Positions 34,242 through 43,794 of a stretch of DNA of 64,000 nt are shown here, piece by piece. This stretch comes from Gammaproteobacteria bacterium (lineage in GTDB: Bacteria > Pseudomonadota > Gammaproteobacteria > Burkholderiales > Burkholderiaceae_C): positions 62,001-126,000 of the forward strand of contig JAHIYE010000014.1 in NCBI GenBank assembly GCA_018815325.1, given 5' to 3'. A program made the position numbers and the translations under genes. A model generated the notes under the pieces. That model had not been told where the DNA came from. It made no database searches and saw nothing but the letters and a program-made list of their open reading frames with translations. Within the stretch, counting starts at the first letter, position 1; every line of letters starts with the position of its first letter.

Positions 34242-35168
34242 TTATTCAGGTTTGCGCTTGTCGTAGGCGTCGACGATGCGGGCCACCAGCGGGTGACGCA
34301 CCACGTCGGCGCTGGTGAAGCGGGTGATGGCGATGCCCTTGACCCGCTTGAGCACGCGCTCGGCGTCGATCAGGCCGCTGAGCTGGGTCTTGGGCAGGTC
34401 GATCTGGCTCACGTCGCCGGTGACCACGGCCTTGGCACCAAAGCCGATGCGGGTGAGGAACATCTTCATCTGCTCGGGCGTGGTGTTCTGCGCCTCGTCC
34501 AGGATCACAAAGGCGTTGTTCAGCGTGCGCCCGCGCATGAAGGCCAGCGGCGCGATCTCCAGCGCATTGCGCTCGAAGGCCTTCTGCACTTTCTCGAAGC
34601 CCATCAGGTCATACAGCGCGTCATACAGGGGGCGCAGATACGGGTCGACCTTTTGGCTCAGGTCGCCGGGCAGGTAGCCGAGCTTTTCGCCCGCTTCCAC
34701 CGCCGGGCGGGTGAGCACGATGCGCTGCACCGCGCTGCGCTCCAGCGCGTCCACCGCGCTGGCCACGGCCAGGTAGGTCTTGCCGGTGCCGGCGGGGCCG
34801 ATGCCGAAGGTGATGTCGTGGCTGGCGATGTTCTCCAGGTAGGTGGCCTGGGTGGGGGTGCGGGCACGCAGGTCGGCGCGGCGGGTGTTCAGCGTGGGGC
34901 TGTCGTCGTCGCCCATGTCGTCGCTGGCCAGCATGAGCTGCACGGTGCGCGACTCGATGGGGCGGGCGGCCAGCTCGTACAAGGCTTGCAGCACTTCCAT
35001 GCCGCGCTTGGCCTGGGCCTTGGGGCCGTCCACCTTGAACTGCTCGTGCCGGTGCGCGATGCTGACCTGCAGCGCCGCCTCGATGGTGCGCAGGTGTTCG
35101 TCCATGGGGCCGCAGAGGTGGCCCAGGCGGGTGTTGTTGGGCGGGGAGAAGAGGTGTCGCAGAATCAA
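34242..35168 (-). CDS. phoH: PhoH family ATPase
   Basis: Cytosolic P-loop NTPase with helicase-like motifs; the family is linked to RNA metabolism and is usually encoded next to ybeY. Walker A is [13 protein letters not shown], Walker [10 protein letters not shown], and [10 protein letters not shown] a later motif. The start is uncertain: TTG at 35168 ([12 protein letters not shown], with AGGA upstream) matches where homologues begin; an ATG at 35198 would add ten residues, and the open frame runs to 35372 into ruvA. 308 residues from the TTG. It is divergent from ruvA and followed by ybeY. Confidence 0.94.
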   Translation of the reverse strand: MILRHLFSPPNNTRLGHLCGPMDEHLRTIEAALQVSIAHRHEQFKVDGPKAQAKRGMEVLQALYELAARPIESRTVQLMLASDDMGDDDSPTLNTRRADLRARTPTQATYLENIASHDITFGIGPAGTGKTYLAVASAVDALERSAVQRIVLTRPAVEAGEKLGYLPGDLSQKVDPYLRPLYDALYDLMGFEKVQKAFERNALEIAPLAFMRGRTLNNAFVILDEAQNTTPEQMKMFLTRIGFGAKAVVTGDVSQIDLPKTQLSGLIDAERVLKRVKGIAITRFTSADVVRHPLVARIVDAYDKRKPE

Positions 35169-35222
35169 GCTGATAATTCCTGTAAAAAGATCCCCCATGA
35201 TAGGCAACATTTCAGGAACGAC

Positions 35223-35798
35223 ATGATCGGCAAGCTCACCGGCACCCTCAGCGACAAGAACCCCCCCCAGGTTTTGGTGGACTGCAACGGCGTGGGCTAC
35301 GAGGTGCATGTGCCGATGAGCACCTTCTACAACCTGCCCAATGTGGGCGAGAAGGTCAGCCTGCTCACGCACTTTGTAGTGCGCGAGGACGCGCAGATTC
35401 TCTACGGCTTTGGCACGGCGGCGGAGCGCGAGGCGTTTCGCCAGCTCATCAAGATCTCGGGCGTGGGGCCGCGCACGGCGCTGTCGGTGCTCTCGGGCAT
35501 GAGTGTGACGGAGCTCGCGCAGGCGGTGACGTTGCAGGAGGGCGGCCGCATCATCAAGGTGCCGGGCATCGGCAAGAAGACGGCAGAGCGCCTGCTGCTG
35601 GAGCTCAAGGGCAAGCTCGGCTCCGACATCGGCGTGGCCGGCATGCAGCCCGGCAGCGATGCACAGGGCGACATCCTGCAGGCCTTGCTGGCGCTGGGCT
35701 ACAGCGACAAGGAGGCGGCGGCGGCGCTCAAGTCACTGCCCAGCGATGTGGGTGTGAGCGAAGGCATCAAGCTGGCGCTCAAGACGCTGGCGAAGTAA
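35223..35798 (+). CDS. ruvA: Holliday junction helicase subunit RuvA
   Basis: DNA-junction-binding subunit of the RuvABC branch-migration machine. 191 residues. Domain I begins [12 protein letters not shown], the helix-hairpin-helix domain contains [16 protein letters not shown] and [18 protein letters not shown], and the C-terminal domain III ends [20 protein letters not shown] lies a few bases before the ATG. ruvB is on the same strand but separated by an oppositely oriented carbonic anhydrase gene, an interruption of the usual ruvAB pair. Confidence 0.98.
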   Translation: MIGKLTGTLSDKNPPQVLVDCNGVGYEVHVPMSTFYNLPNVGEKVSLLTHFVVREDAQILYGFGTAAEREAFRQLIKISGVGPRTALSVLSGMSVTELAQAVTLQEGGRIIKVPGIGKKTAERLLLELKGKLGSDIGVAGMQPGSDAQGDILQALLALGYSDKEAAAALKSLPSDVGVSEGIKLALKTLAK

Positions 35799-35802
35799 CT
35801 GG

Positions 35803-36915
35803 CTACTGCGCGCTGCGGACTACGCGTCCGTTCACGGGCTGGATAGGCCGCGCATTGTGCGGGAATATGCGCGCAAACAGCTTGAGCTGGTCCTGGCTCA
35901 CGGGGCGGGGCTGCTTGAGCACCATCCACAGCACGTCTTCCGAGCAGGGCGGCGTGGTGAGTGAGCCCATGAACTGGTAGTAGCGGCGGTCTTCGGGCAG
36001 CAGCTCGTTGAGGTCGATGAAGTAGGCCGGCATGCTGACGCGGTCGCCCACTTCGAGCGGCATATAGGTCCAGACCTTGTTGATCAGCGTGTTGGTGACG
36101 CCGGGGTCGAGCAGCACGGCCACCACGGCGAGCTGGCCTGCGTCGTTCTTGTGCACGAGGTGCACCACCATCGCATAGGTCTTGAAGTTGACGCGCTCTT
36201 CCGACGGGTTGTGGAAGTGGAACTGCAGCAGCTTGAAGGTGGAGCCGCGCACGGTGAGCGTGTTGTCGCCGCTCATGTCCACCTGGATGGTGTGGCCGTT
36301 GTTGACCACGGAGGCGTTGCTGGGCTTGTAGCTGAACTGCAGCACCTCGGCCGGGCCCTGCAGGGTGGCGGATTCCTCGATGTGGATGGGCGACTGGCGC
36401 TTGCCGCTGGCGCAGGTGCCGAATTCGGGCTTGAGCTTGCTCCAGGCCTGTGGCCCGGCATCGCCCTCGTAGCCCCAGTGCACTTCATGCGCGTTGTCCT
36501 GGTGGGATTCGGCCGCGTCCGGTTTGGCGGCGAGTGCGGCCGCCTTGGCGCGGATGTACTGGCGGCTGGCCTTGAGGTTGGTGGCAGGCTGGGCCGGCGC
36601 TGGCATGGCTGCGGCGGGGGCTTTGGTCGGCTCATCGGCATTGACCTTCAGCGTGAGTTGTTTCTTCTGCAGCTGGCCGCTTTCCATGGCCTCGCGCAGC
36701 TGCGCGGCAATGTCCTTGCCGATGCCTTTGCCAGATGAAGGCGAGGATGGTGCGGCGGCTGCGCCAGACTTGGCCGCCGGGGCGGGAGCCGGCTCGTTCG
36801 CGCGAACCAGGCCGGCCGGGGCCAGCGCCAGAGGCAGGGCCAAGGCCAGGAGGCAGGTGGTGCGCAGGCGCAGGCTGGTGGTGCGGCGGGTGGGGTGTGC
36901 TGGATACTGTGACAT
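35803..36915 (-). CDS. Periplasmic alpha-class carbonic anhydrase
   Basis: Zinc enzyme that interconverts CO2 and bicarbonate, exported to the periplasm: basic N-terminus, hydrophobic core (CLLALALPLALAPAGLVRA) and a cleavage region after ANE. A low-complexity Ala/Pro/Lys linker (about residues 40-140) precedes the catalytic domain, which starts at HWGYEGDAGPQAWSKL. Zinc ligands are the two His of LQFHFHNPSE and one in AMVVHLVHKN; GSLTTPPCSE is the conserved active-site loop. At 370 residues it is longer than typical bacterial alpha-CAs because of the linker. It lies between ruvA and ruvB and is convergent with ruvA. Confidence 0.92.
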   Translation of the reverse strand: MSQYPAHPTRRTTSLRLRTTCLLALALPLALAPAGLVRANEPAPAPAAKSGAAAAPSSPSSGKGIGKDIAAQLREAMESGQLQKKQLTLKVNADEPTKAPAAAMPAPAQPATNLKASRQYIRAKAAALAAKPDAAESHQDNAHEVHWGYEGDAGPQAWSKLKPEFGTCASGKRQSPIHIEESATLQGPAEVLQFSYKPSNASVVNNGHTIQVDMSGDNTLTVRGSTFKLLQFHFHNPSEERVNFKTYAMVVHLVHKNDAGQLAVVAVLLDPGVTNTLINKVWTYMPLEVGDRVSMPAYFIDLNELLPEDRRYYQFMGSLTTPPCSEDVLWMVLKQPRPVSQDQLKLFARIFPHNARPIQPVNGRVVRSAQ

Positions 36916-37136
36916 GTGAGGCTGAACCTTCCGGGTGAGCGCTGAGGCAGACGGAGCCTGAAAAGGCCATGGCTATCCTCTCTCGTATCGGCATTTGGGC
37001 CGCAGACTTGAATGGGCGGCCTGTGCCGGCACATCCCGATGTTGCCAGCGCACCGGCTATAGTCAAACTCCTGGCGCCGAAGAGCGGGCCAGGACACAGA
37101 ACACAACCGAAGCCCCTTTCGCACCCGAATCCTGCC

Positions 37137-38198
37137 GTGAGCATCCAGACCGACGATTTCGCCCCCCCGCCCGCCAGCCGCATGGTGTCGGCCGCGCCTG
37201 TGTCCCCGCAGGAGGAGGCGATCGAGCGCGCCTTGCGCCCCAAGATGCTCGACGAGTATGTGGGCCAGTCCAAGGTGCGGGAGCAGCTGGAGATCTTCAT
37301 CGGCGCGGCCAGGAAGCGCGACGAGGCGCTGGACCATGTGCTGCTGTTCGGCCCGCCGGGCTTGGGCAAGACCACACTGAGCCACATCATTGCGCAGGAG
37401 CTGGGCGTGAACCTGCGCCAGACCAGCGGCCCGGTGCTGGAGAAGCCGCGCGACCTGGCTGCGCTGCTGACCAACCTGGAGAAGAACGACGTTCTTTTCA
37501 TCGACGAGATTCACCGCCTCTCGCCGGTGGTGGAGGAGATCCTCTACCCCGCGCTGGAGGACTACAAGATCGACATCATGATCGGCGAGGGCCCGGCGGC
37601 ACGCTCCATCAAGCTGGATCTGCAGCCTTTCACGCTGGTGGGTGCCACCACGCGTGCCGGCATGCTGACCAACCCGCTGCGCGACCGCTTTGGCATCGTG
37701 GCGCGGCTGGAGTTCTACACGCCGGATGAGCTCGCGCGCATCGTGCGGCGCAGTGCGGGCTTGCTGAATGTGGTGACCGACGAGCAAGGCGGCTACGAGA
37801 TTGCACGCCGTTCGCGCGGCACGCCGCGCATTGCGAACCGCCTGTTGCGCCGGGTGCGCGACTATGCCGACGTCAAGGGCACGGGGCAGATCACGCTGGA
37901 CATTGCCAACCGTGCGCTGGCCATGCTGGACGTGGACCCGCAGGGCTTTGACGTGATGGACCGCAAGCTGCTGGAGGCGGTGATCCACCGCTTCGACGGC
38001 GGCCCGGTGGGGCTGGACAACATCGCGGCCAGCATCGGCGAGGAGCGCGAGACCATCGAGGATGTGATCGAGCCCTACCTGATTCAGCAGGGCTTCCTGC
38101 AGCGCACACCGCGCGGCCGCATTGCCACGCTGGCGGCCTACCGCCACCTGGGTGTGACACCGCCCAACCGCAGCGGCACCGACCTGTTCGAAGCCTGA
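37137..38198 (+). CDS. ruvB: Holliday junction helicase motor RuvB
   Basis: Hexameric AAA+ motor that drives branch migration with RuvA. 353 residues. Walker A is [11 protein letters not shown], Walker B FIDEIHRL, sensor region [18 protein letters not shown], and the C-terminal winged helix includes TPRGR. The GTG at 37137 (protein beginning [13 protein letters not shown] after Met) is chosen because it matches the normal RuvB N-terminus; the frame is open upstream to 36969 without conserved sequence. Confidence 0.98.
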   Translation: MSIQTDDFAPPPASRMVSAAPVSPQEEAIERALRPKMLDEYVGQSKVREQLEIFIGAARKRDEALDHVLLFGPPGLGKTTLSHIIAQELGVNLRQTSGPVLEKPRDLAALLTNLEKNDVLFIDEIHRLSPVVEEILYPALEDYKIDIMIGEGPAARSIKLDLQPFTLVGATTRAGMLTNPLRDRFGIVARLEFYTPDELARIVRRSAGLLNVVTDEQGGYEIARRSRGTPRIANRLLRRVRDYADVKGTGQITLDIANRALAMLDVDPQGFDVMDRKLLEAVIHRFDGGPVGLDNIAASIGEERETIEDVIEPYLIQQGFLQRTPRGRIATLAAYRHLGVTPPNRSGTDLFEA

Positions 38199-39944
38199 TC
38201 AGCCCCGGGCCTGTGGTGGCCGGGCGTGGTGCACCAGCAGCAGCTGTGCCGTGTAGTAAGTGCCCAGCACCCAGAGTGAAGCCAGTGGCAGCGGCAGCAC
38301 GAAGCGGTGGGTAGCTAGCAGGGAGTCGCTCAGCATGAAAAAGCACGCCCCTACCGCAACCCCCACAGAGGCCTTGTCGCGCAGCACGGTGGCGCGGCCA
38401 ATGGCCTGGGCCGTCATGAGCCCGATGGCCACCATGTAGACACCGCAGGCCACCTTGAGCAGCGGCGTGGTCAGCCCGCTCCAGAGAAAGACATACATGG
38501 CGCAGCCAGCGCCCAGCGTGAGCAGCAGCGCGCGCCGATCTGGAAACCAGCCGACACCCTGGCGAAACAGGGCCAGGAAAAACAGGTGGGCGACCAGAAA
38601 GGACGCCAGCCCCGGGATGAACTGACCGGGGTAGAGCAGGAACACATCGCCGGCCAGCGAGGCCACGAGTGCAGCCACAAGCAGCTTGTCAAAAAGCGAA
38701 AGAAATTCGGCTCCAGCCCTTTTCTGGTATGCGCGATAAGCTACAAAAACAATAGCAATTGAGAGTGCCATCGGTTTGAAGAGGGCGTACAGCTCAAGCT
38801 GGCCCAGGCTGCTGGTGGCGGTGGCCAGCATGGCCGCTTCCAGAAACAGCACCTCCAGCATGCTGAGTCGCCCCTGCAGCACCGCGCCCACGGCCCACAG
38901 GCCGAGCGACAGGCCGCCGACCCAGATGGCCGACTGGGTGCCGTTCATGTTGTGCGACTCCCACAGGAACACCGACACGCCGCCGAGCAGCACGACGAAC
39001 TGCAGGGCCGCGAACCACCTCACACCAAGGCTGGCGGGTGGGTTGTAGGTCTTGACGGCCGCCAGCTCAAAGCCCGGCTTGGGAAAGCGCTGCGCGAGTT
39101 CTGCGGGCCGCCAGCCCGGCGGCTTGAACCAGATGCGAAATTTGTCGGCCCAGCTTTTGGCGTGCCAGGAATCCTTGAGCAGGGCCCAGTACACCTCGGT
39201 GTTGGCCCACAGCGGGTCCCAGCTTTGCAGCGGGCTGCGGGTGCCGTACACACACTTCTCGTCTTCTTCGCGGAAGCTGCCGAACAGCCGGTCCCACACG
39301 ATCAGCAGGCCGCCGTAGTTCTTGTCGAGGTAGTGGTCGTTGACGGCGTGGTGCACGCGGTGATTGGAGGGGCTGCAGAACACGCGGTCGAACCAGCCGA
39401 GCTTGGGCACGTGTTCGGTGTGCACCCAGAACTGGTAGAGCAGATCGATCAGTGCGACCACGGCAAAGATGGCGGGCGGCACGCCGGCCACGGCCATGGG
39501 CACGTAGAACACCCAGCCCACCAGCGCACCGCTGCTGGTCTGGCGCAGGGCGGTGGAGAGGTTGTAGTCCTGGCTCTGGTGGTGCACCACGTGGGCCGCC
39601 CAGAACAGCGCGCACTCGTGGCCCGCGCGGTGCAGCCAGTAGTAGCAGAAGTCATAAAACAGCAGCGCCAGCACCCAGCCATACCAGGTGTTCCAGAACT
39701 CCAGGTGCGGGTACAGCGCGACTGTGCTGAAGACGGCGGTGTAGATGCCCACCCGCAGCACGCGGGTGAACACCGCGCTGAGCTGGCTCAGCATGCCGAG
39801 GCTGATGCTGTTAATGGCGTCGCTGAGGCGGTAGGTGTTGTGGCCGGCAGCCTTGCGCTGGCGGGCGTAACCCCAGGCGAATTCCAGCGCGATGAGCACG
39901 AAGAAGACCGGGGTGGCGAGGACGATGATCTGGCTGGGTGTCAT
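38199..39944 (-). CDS. Fusion of alkylglycerol-monooxygenase-like hydroxylase and lysoplasmalogenase-like (YhhN/TMEM86) domain
   Basis: 581-residue integral membrane protein with two enzyme-like parts. Residues about 1-300 are a fatty-acid-hydroxylase/sterol-desaturase domain with histidine boxes HRAGHE, HVVHHQ and HRVHH. The segments DYNLSTALRQTSSG, YQFWVHTEHVPKLG and HHAVNDHYLDKNYGG closely resemble alkylglycerol monooxygenase, which cleaves the ether bond of glyceryl ethers. Residues about 360-575 form a second set of about eight helices with the YhhN/TMEM86 pattern (SLAGDVFLLYPGQFIPGLAS, FLVAHLFFLALF, FFMLSDSLLA), a family containing lysoplasmalogenase. Both act on ether lipids, so the fusion suggests one function. 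A 54-bp repeat is translated in frame at residues 397-414. Enzymatic roles are inferred from families. Confidence 0.82.
   Translation of the reverse strand: MTPSQIIVLATPVFFVLIALEFAWGYARQRKAAGHNTYRLSDAINSISLGMLSQLSAVFTRVLRVGIYTAVFSTVALYPHLEFWNTWYGWVLALLFYDFCYYWLHRAGHECALFWAAHVVHHQSQDYNLSTALRQTSSGALVGWVFYVPMAVAGVPPAIFAVVALIDLLYQFWVHTEHVPKLGWFDRVFCSPSNHRVHHAVNDHYLDKNYGGLLIVWDRLFGSFREEDEKCVYGTRSPLQSWDPLWANTEVYWALLKDSWHAKSWADKFRIWFKPPGWRPAELAQRFPKPGFELAAVKTYNPPASLGVRWFAALQFVVLLGGVSVFLWESHNMNGTQSAIWVGGLSLGLWAVGAVLQGRLSMLEVLFLEAAMLATATSSLGQLELYALFKPMALSIAIVFVAYRAYQKRAGAEFLSLFDKLLVAALVASLAGDVFLLYPGQFIPGLASFLVAHLFFLALFRQGVGWFPDRRALLLTLGAGCAMYVFLWSGLTTPLLKVACGVYMVAIGLMTAQAIGRATVLRDKASVGVAVGACFFMLSDSLLATHRFVLPLPLASLWVLGTYYTAQLLLVHHARPPQARG
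38703..38756 (-). repeat. 54-bp dispersed palindromic repeat, copy B
   Basis: In frame within the YhhN-like part of the fusion, encoding AIVFVAYRAYQKRAGAEF, which falls in a loop between two helices. Arms GCTAT and GTAGC, AGG at positions 37-39, end GAATTT. Confidence 0.65.
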
Positions 39945-39963
39945 CGCGCCATTGTGCGTGAAC

Positions 39964-41115
39964 TCAGGTCAGCGCACCCCTCGCATCAACCCTGATAACT
40001 TGCTCGACCACACCGGTTTCGAGGCCGCCGCGCACGCCGATCATCTGGTCGTGCAGGTTGACCGTGGGGTCGCAGTGGCCGGGGATCAGCCAGAGCACCT
40101 CGCCCAGCGCCGGCAGCTCGCCCTCGGGCTTGCTGGGGCGCAGGATGCCGTGCTCGTCGCCGCCGTTGGCATAGGTGAGCAGGCCACCGCGCACACGCGG
40201 CAGGCCGGATTCGATGGCGTGGCTCTTGTGGCCGGCATCGCACACGGCATGCTCGGCGCTCACGCTCATGACCTGGGTCTTGACGAACAGGGCATGCTCG
40301 AACTGCGGCTGTGCCGGGTCGGGCTCGTTGCTCGCATAGTCGGCGTCCATGAACAGGAAGGAACCCGCCTGCAGCTCGCCGAATACGCCACCCGTGGCCT
40401 CCAGCCCGAAAGTGCCGGTGCCGGCCCCGGTGATGAGCGCTGCGGGCAGGCCGGCCTCGTCGAGCACGGTGCAGGCTTGCTTGACGATGGCAACGACGGT
40501 CTCTATCGCGGTGCGGCGCTCTTCCACGCTGCGCAGGTGCTGGGCCCGGCCATGGTAGGCCTGCAGGCCGGCAAAACGCAGCGCTGTGTGCAGGCTGATT
40601 TCCTGCGCGAGTTCGAGCACGGCATCGCTGGAGTGCACGCCGCAGCGGCCATGGCCAACGTCGAGTTCGATGAACACGTCGATCAGGCTGGCCGGCAGCG
40701 AAGCCTCGTCAGCCGCATCGGCCAGGCGCTGCACACCAGCGAGGCTGTCTACCGCGATGGCCAGCCGGCCCTCGCGTTTGGCGAGGGTTTTGGCCAGCGC
40801 CACCACACGGGTGAGCTTGTGCGGTGCGATGACTTCATTGCTGATGTAGATGTCGTCCACGCCCTCGGCCGCCAGGGCTTCGGCCTCCGAGGTTTTCTGC
40901 ACACACACGCCCACCGCGCCGGCCTGCATCTGCAGCTTGGCCAGTGCCGCGCTCTTGTGCATCTTGGCGTGGGGCCTCAGCCTGACCTGGTGCGATTTGG
41001 CGAAGGCCATCATCTGCGACAGGTTGCGCTCCATGGCATCGAGGTCGATAACCAGGGCCGGTGTGTCGATGTGGCTTACCGGCTGGCCGATCAGCTTGTC
41101 ATGCACTTGCTTCAT
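39964..41115 (-). CDS. DSD1-family PLP enzyme (D-threonine/D-serine aldolase-type)
   Basis: Alanine-racemase-fold PLP enzyme of the D-threonine aldolase / D-serine dehydratase group, 383 residues. HIDTPALVIDLDAMERN starts the barrel; the PLP-binding Lys is in LRPHAKMHK near residue 52. GAGTGTFGLEA forms the phosphate-binding loop, and the C-terminal metal site is formed by His and Asp residues in IPGHCDPTVNLHDQ, as in metal-activated family members. It overlaps the histidine phosphatase gene by 17 bases on the same strand. Cleavage of D-beta-hydroxy amino acids is likely; the exact substrate is open. Confidence 0.9.
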   Translation of the reverse strand: MKQVHDKLIGQPVSHIDTPALVIDLDAMERNLSQMMAFAKSHQVRLRPHAKMHKSAALAKLQMQAGAVGVCVQKTSEAEALAAEGVDDIYISNEVIAPHKLTRVVALAKTLAKREGRLAIAVDSLAGVQRLADAADEASLPASLIDVFIELDVGHGRCGVHSSDAVLELAQEISLHTALRFAGLQAYHGRAQHLRSVEERRTAIETVVAIVKQACTVLDEAGLPAALITGAGTGTFGLEATGGVFGELQAGSFLFMDADYASNEPDPAQPQFEHALFVKTQVMSVSAEHAVCDAGHKSHAIESGLPRVRGGLLTYANGGDEHGILRPSKPEGELPALGEVLWLIPGHCDPTVNLHDQMIGVRGGLETGVVEQVIRVDARGALT

Positions 41116-41749
41116 CCAGGGCTCCGTCTTCCAGGTGTCGGGTGTCGGACCAGCCGATCAGGGTCATGCCATCAGGTGTCCACAGCAGGCGGTTGATGGC
41201 GGTGTTGCCCAGCGCCCAGGTGCGTGGCTCGGCCAGGCCCTGGCCGGTGGCCAGACGGTACAGCGCGTCCATCACGCCGCCGTGTGCCACCAGCACGATC
41301 TGCTGGCCGCCATGAGGGGCGGCAAGGGTGTTGACGGCCTGCTGCACACGCTCACGCAGCTGCAGCAGGGTCTCGCCGCCTTCGGGGGCGAAGTCCGGCT
41401 CACGCCGGCGCCAGCGCGTGGCGAGTTCGGGCCAGTGGGTGTCGATCTCGGCCCAGGTCTTGCCCTCGAACATGCCGAAGCAGCGCTCGCGCAGGATCTC
41501 CATCTTCTGCGGCGCGCGGCCAGCGAGTTCAGGGTGGGCGGCCGTGATGGCGCTGGCGGTCTGGTAGGCGCGTGCGAGGTCACTGCTGTAGATGGCGTGG
41601 ATGGGCTCATCGGCCAGCACGCGGGCCAGGCGCTGCGCCTGCCAGAGGCCGGTGTCGTTGAGGGGAATATCCAGGTGCCCCTGGATGCGGGTGTCTGCGT
41701 TCCAGGCGGTTTCACCGTGGCGGATGGCGATGATGCGGGTCGGGTCCAT
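41099..41749 (-). CDS. Histidine phosphatase family protein
   Basis: Phosphoglycerate-mutase-like phosphatase of 216 residues. The catalytic motif is IIAIRHGETAWNADTRIQGH near the N-terminus. A second His lies in VLVAHGGVMDALYR, and SDLARAYQTA plus the acid of FGMFEGKTWAEI complete the active site. It could be a cofactor-independent phosphatase of the CobC/GpmB kind; the QGHLDIPLNDTG motif is common to that subgroup. It precedes the DSD1-like gene, with overlapping ends. The substrate cannot be told. Confidence 0.9.
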   Translation of the reverse strand: MDPTRIIAIRHGETAWNADTRIQGHLDIPLNDTGLWQAQRLARVLADEPIHAIYSSDLARAYQTASAITAAHPELAGRAPQKMEILRERCFGMFEGKTWAEIDTHWPELATRWRRREPDFAPEGGETLLQLRERVQQAVNTLAAPHGGQQIVLVAHGGVMDALYRLATGQGLAEPRTWALGNTAINRLLWTPDGMTLIGWSDTRHLEDGALDEASA

Positions 41750-41791
41750 GGCTTGATGGGGGGGTGAGCTGGCCGTGGCCAGGCTGCTTGC

Positions 41792-42409
41792 TTAATGAGG
41801 AATCTCGATGTTCACCTGGCGAATGCCTGCGGGCGGCTCGGGAAAATTCGTGAGCGCGGCCTCGAACAGCGCGGCCAGCAGGCGGTCCGTGTCATGCCAG
41901 GGGCTGTCGCTGACGGCGCGGGTTTCATAGACCACCTGGCCCGAGCGCAGGTCGCGCATCAGCAGACTGACCTCGCGGATATAGGCCCGGCTGGGCGGGA
42001 AGTTCAGGCCAAAGCCCACGGCGGCCCCGCCGGTGCCGATCACAATGCCGCCTTGCCCCGGCCAGGCCCCGGGCCACCAGGGACCGTTCATGGGGCTGCC
42101 GCGGTTGTCCACCAGGTAGGTGTTCACCCGTGCACCCAGCAACACGCTGTATTGGGCTGCGCTCTCGTCGTGTACCAGGCCCACCTGCGTCAGCGCCTCC
42201 TGGGCCAACTGCTCAAGCTGGGGAAACTGGGGTTGCTGGGCTTGCGAGGGCAGGCGCTCGAAGCGGTAGTGCGCGCCGTTCAGTGTTGCCGAGCCGGCGG
42301 GCAGGGTGGAAAGCGCCTGCACATCGGCCTGCAGCAGGCGTGGCCCGGCGCAGCCGGTGAGCAGGGTCAGCAGCAGGGGCAGGGCTAAGGTCAGGAGCAG
42401 CTTGCGCAT
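41792..42409 (-). CDS. DUF4136 lipoprotein
   Basis: Exported lipoprotein of 205 residues. The signal peptide with lipobox LLTGC puts the acylated Cys near residue 20. The mature part resembles DUF4136: HYRFERLPSQAQQPQ at the start, a Gly/Trp/Pro-rich middle (PWWPGAWPGQGG) and a final block YETRAVSDSPWHDTDRLLAA. The function is unknown; such proteins sit at the inner face of the outer membrane. It is eleven bases downstream of ttcA on the same strand, but a shared role is not apparent. Confidence 0.85.
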   Translation of the reverse strand: MRKLLLTLALPLLLTLLTGCAGPRLLQADVQALSTLPAGSATLNGAHYRFERLPSQAQQPQFPQLEQLAQEALTQVGLVHDESAAQYSVLLGARVNTYLVDNRGSPMNGPWWPGAWPGQGGIVIGTGGAAVGFGLNFPPSRAYIREVSLLMRDLRSGQVVYETRAVSDSPWHDTDRLLAALFEAALTNFPEPPAGIRQVNIEIPH

Positions 42410-42419
42410 GGGCAGTGGT

Positions 42420-43343
42420 TCAGAGGCTCACGACCTGCACACCGGGCAGCGATGTGGGGGCTGCCGTGAACTCGTCTTCGTCAAAGGCCTTGTCGCCCTC
42501 CTCGCTGGCCACGCCTGTGGTTTGCAGGCCCTTGAAGTCGTAGCGCTTGCCGTCCATCAGGTGCGAGGGCACCACGTTGTGCAGCGCGCTGAACATGCTT
42601 TCCACCCGGCCCGGGTATTTCTTTTCCCATTCGCGCAGCATGTTGCCCACCTGCTTGCGCTGCAGGTTTTCCTGGCTACCGCACAGCGTGCAGGGGATGA
42701 TGGGGAACTGGCGGTGCTCGGCCCAGCGCGTGAGGTCTTTCTCGGCCACGTTGGCCATGGGGCGGATCACGATGTGTTTGCCATCGTCGCTCACCAGTTT
42801 GGCCGGCATGCCCTTGAGCTTGCCGCCGAAGAACATGTTGAGGAAGAAGGTCTGCAGCATGTCGTCGCGGTGGTGGCCCAGCGCGATCTTGGTTGCGCCC
42901 AGCTCGTCGGCCACGCGGTACAGGATGCCGCGGCGCAGCCGGCTGCACAGGCTGCACAGGGTCTTGCCTTCGGGGATCACGCGCGTGACGATGGAGTAGG
43001 TGTCCTGGTTCTCGATGTGGAAGGGCACACCGACCTGCGTCAGGTACTCGGGCAGCACGTGCTCGGGAAAGCCGGGCTGCTTCTGGTCGAGGTTGACGGC
43101 GATCAGGTCGAAATGCACCGGCGCCCGCGCCTTGAGCTTGAGCAGGATGTCGAGCATGGCGTAGCTGTCCTTGCCACCCGACACGCAGACCATGACCTTG
43201 TCGCCTTCCTCGATCATGTTGTATTCCATGATGGCCTGGCCGACCTGACGGCACAGGCGCTTCTCGAGCTTGTGCGTCTCGCGCTCGATCTTCAGTTCCT
43301 TCTGGAGGGGAACGACCTCGTTTTCAATCCACTGGGCACTCAT
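42420..43343 (-). CDS. ttcA: tRNA 2-thiocytidine(32) synthetase TtcA
   Basis: ATP- and Fe-S-dependent enzyme that thiolates C32 of several tRNAs. The PP-loop is [14 protein letters not shown]. The two CxxC motifs for the 4Fe-4S cluster and catalysis are [10 protein letters not shown] and CTLCGSQEN. The protein has 307 residues, normal length. It follows folB by 32 bases on the same strand. Confidence 0.96.
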   Translation of the reverse strand: MSAQWIENEVVPLQKELKIERETHKLEKRLCRQVGQAIMEYNMIEEGDKVMVCVSGGKDSYAMLDILLKLKARAPVHFDLIAVNLDQKQPGFPEHVLPEYLTQVGVPFHIENQDTYSIVTRVIPEGKTLCSLCSRLRRGILYRVADELGATKIALGHHRDDMLQTFFLNMFFGGKLKGMPAKLVSDDGKHIVIRPMANVAEKDLTRWAEHRQFPIIPCTLCGSQENLQRKQVGNMLREWEKKYPGRVESMFSALHNVVPSHLMDGKRYDFKGLQTTGVASEEGDKAFDEDEFTAAPTSLPGVQVVSL

Positions 43344-43375
43344 AGCTGTCTTTCAAATTTGCGCTGTGAGCAAGC

Positions 43376-43747
43376 TCACCACTGACCGGTTTCAGCGCGG
43401 ATCGCCACTTCACAGTCGTCGAATATCTCCAGCTTGACGATTTTCACACGCACCCCCCGTACACCGGGCAATTGCAGCAGGCGGCGGGCCAGCTTGCCAA
43501 TCAGGGTCTCCAGCAGGTTCACATGCTCGGCCGTGCATTCGTCGATGATGATCTGGCGCACCTTGCGGTAGTCCAGCACATGGTTGATGTCATCGTCATG
43601 TGGCAGCAGGGGCTGGGGCCCGAGGTTGAGCTCGGCATCGACCTGGATCGGCTGCGGATCGGCTATCTCATGTTCAAGAATGCCCAAGTTGGCGTTAAAG
43701 CGCAAGCCGGTGAGCGTGAGGGTCTGGGTACCCAGTGTTTTGGACAT
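43376..43747 (-). CDS. folB: Dihydroneopterin aldolase
   Basis: Converts 7,8-dihydroneopterin to 6-hydroxymethyl-dihydropterin in folate synthesis. It has 123 residues from the ATG at 43747 (MSKTLGTQTLTLTGLRFNAN); the upstream open frame lacks conserved sequence. Family features include GILEHEIADPQPIQVDAEL, NHVLDYRKVR and HVNLLETLIGKLAR, with a C-terminal strand RVKIVKLEIFDDC. It lies next to a pteridine-reductase-like SDR, so the two form a pterin/folate pair. Confidence 0.93.
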   Translation of the reverse strand: MSKTLGTQTLTLTGLRFNANLGILEHEIADPQPIQVDAELNLGPQPLLPHDDDINHVLDYRKVRQIIIDECTAEHVNLLETLIGKLARRLLQLPGVRGVRVKIVKLEIFDDCEVAIRAETGQW

Positions 43748-43794
43748 ATTGAATGGTGGGTTGGGAAACAAGTGCAGGCCCGCAGGGCTGGCGC

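Noticed and set aside
39892-41196. Plus-strand open frames opposite the DSD1-like gene, and similarly 45985-47037 opposite otsA and 56765-57697 opposite galU
   Set aside because: Shadow frames caused by high GC at third codon positions; the opposite strand carries full protein families.
43344-43376. A seventh copy of the 54-bp repeat upstream of ttcA (CATAGCTGTC)
   Set aside because: Only a short match; the inverted arm and the AGG block do not align over 54 bases.
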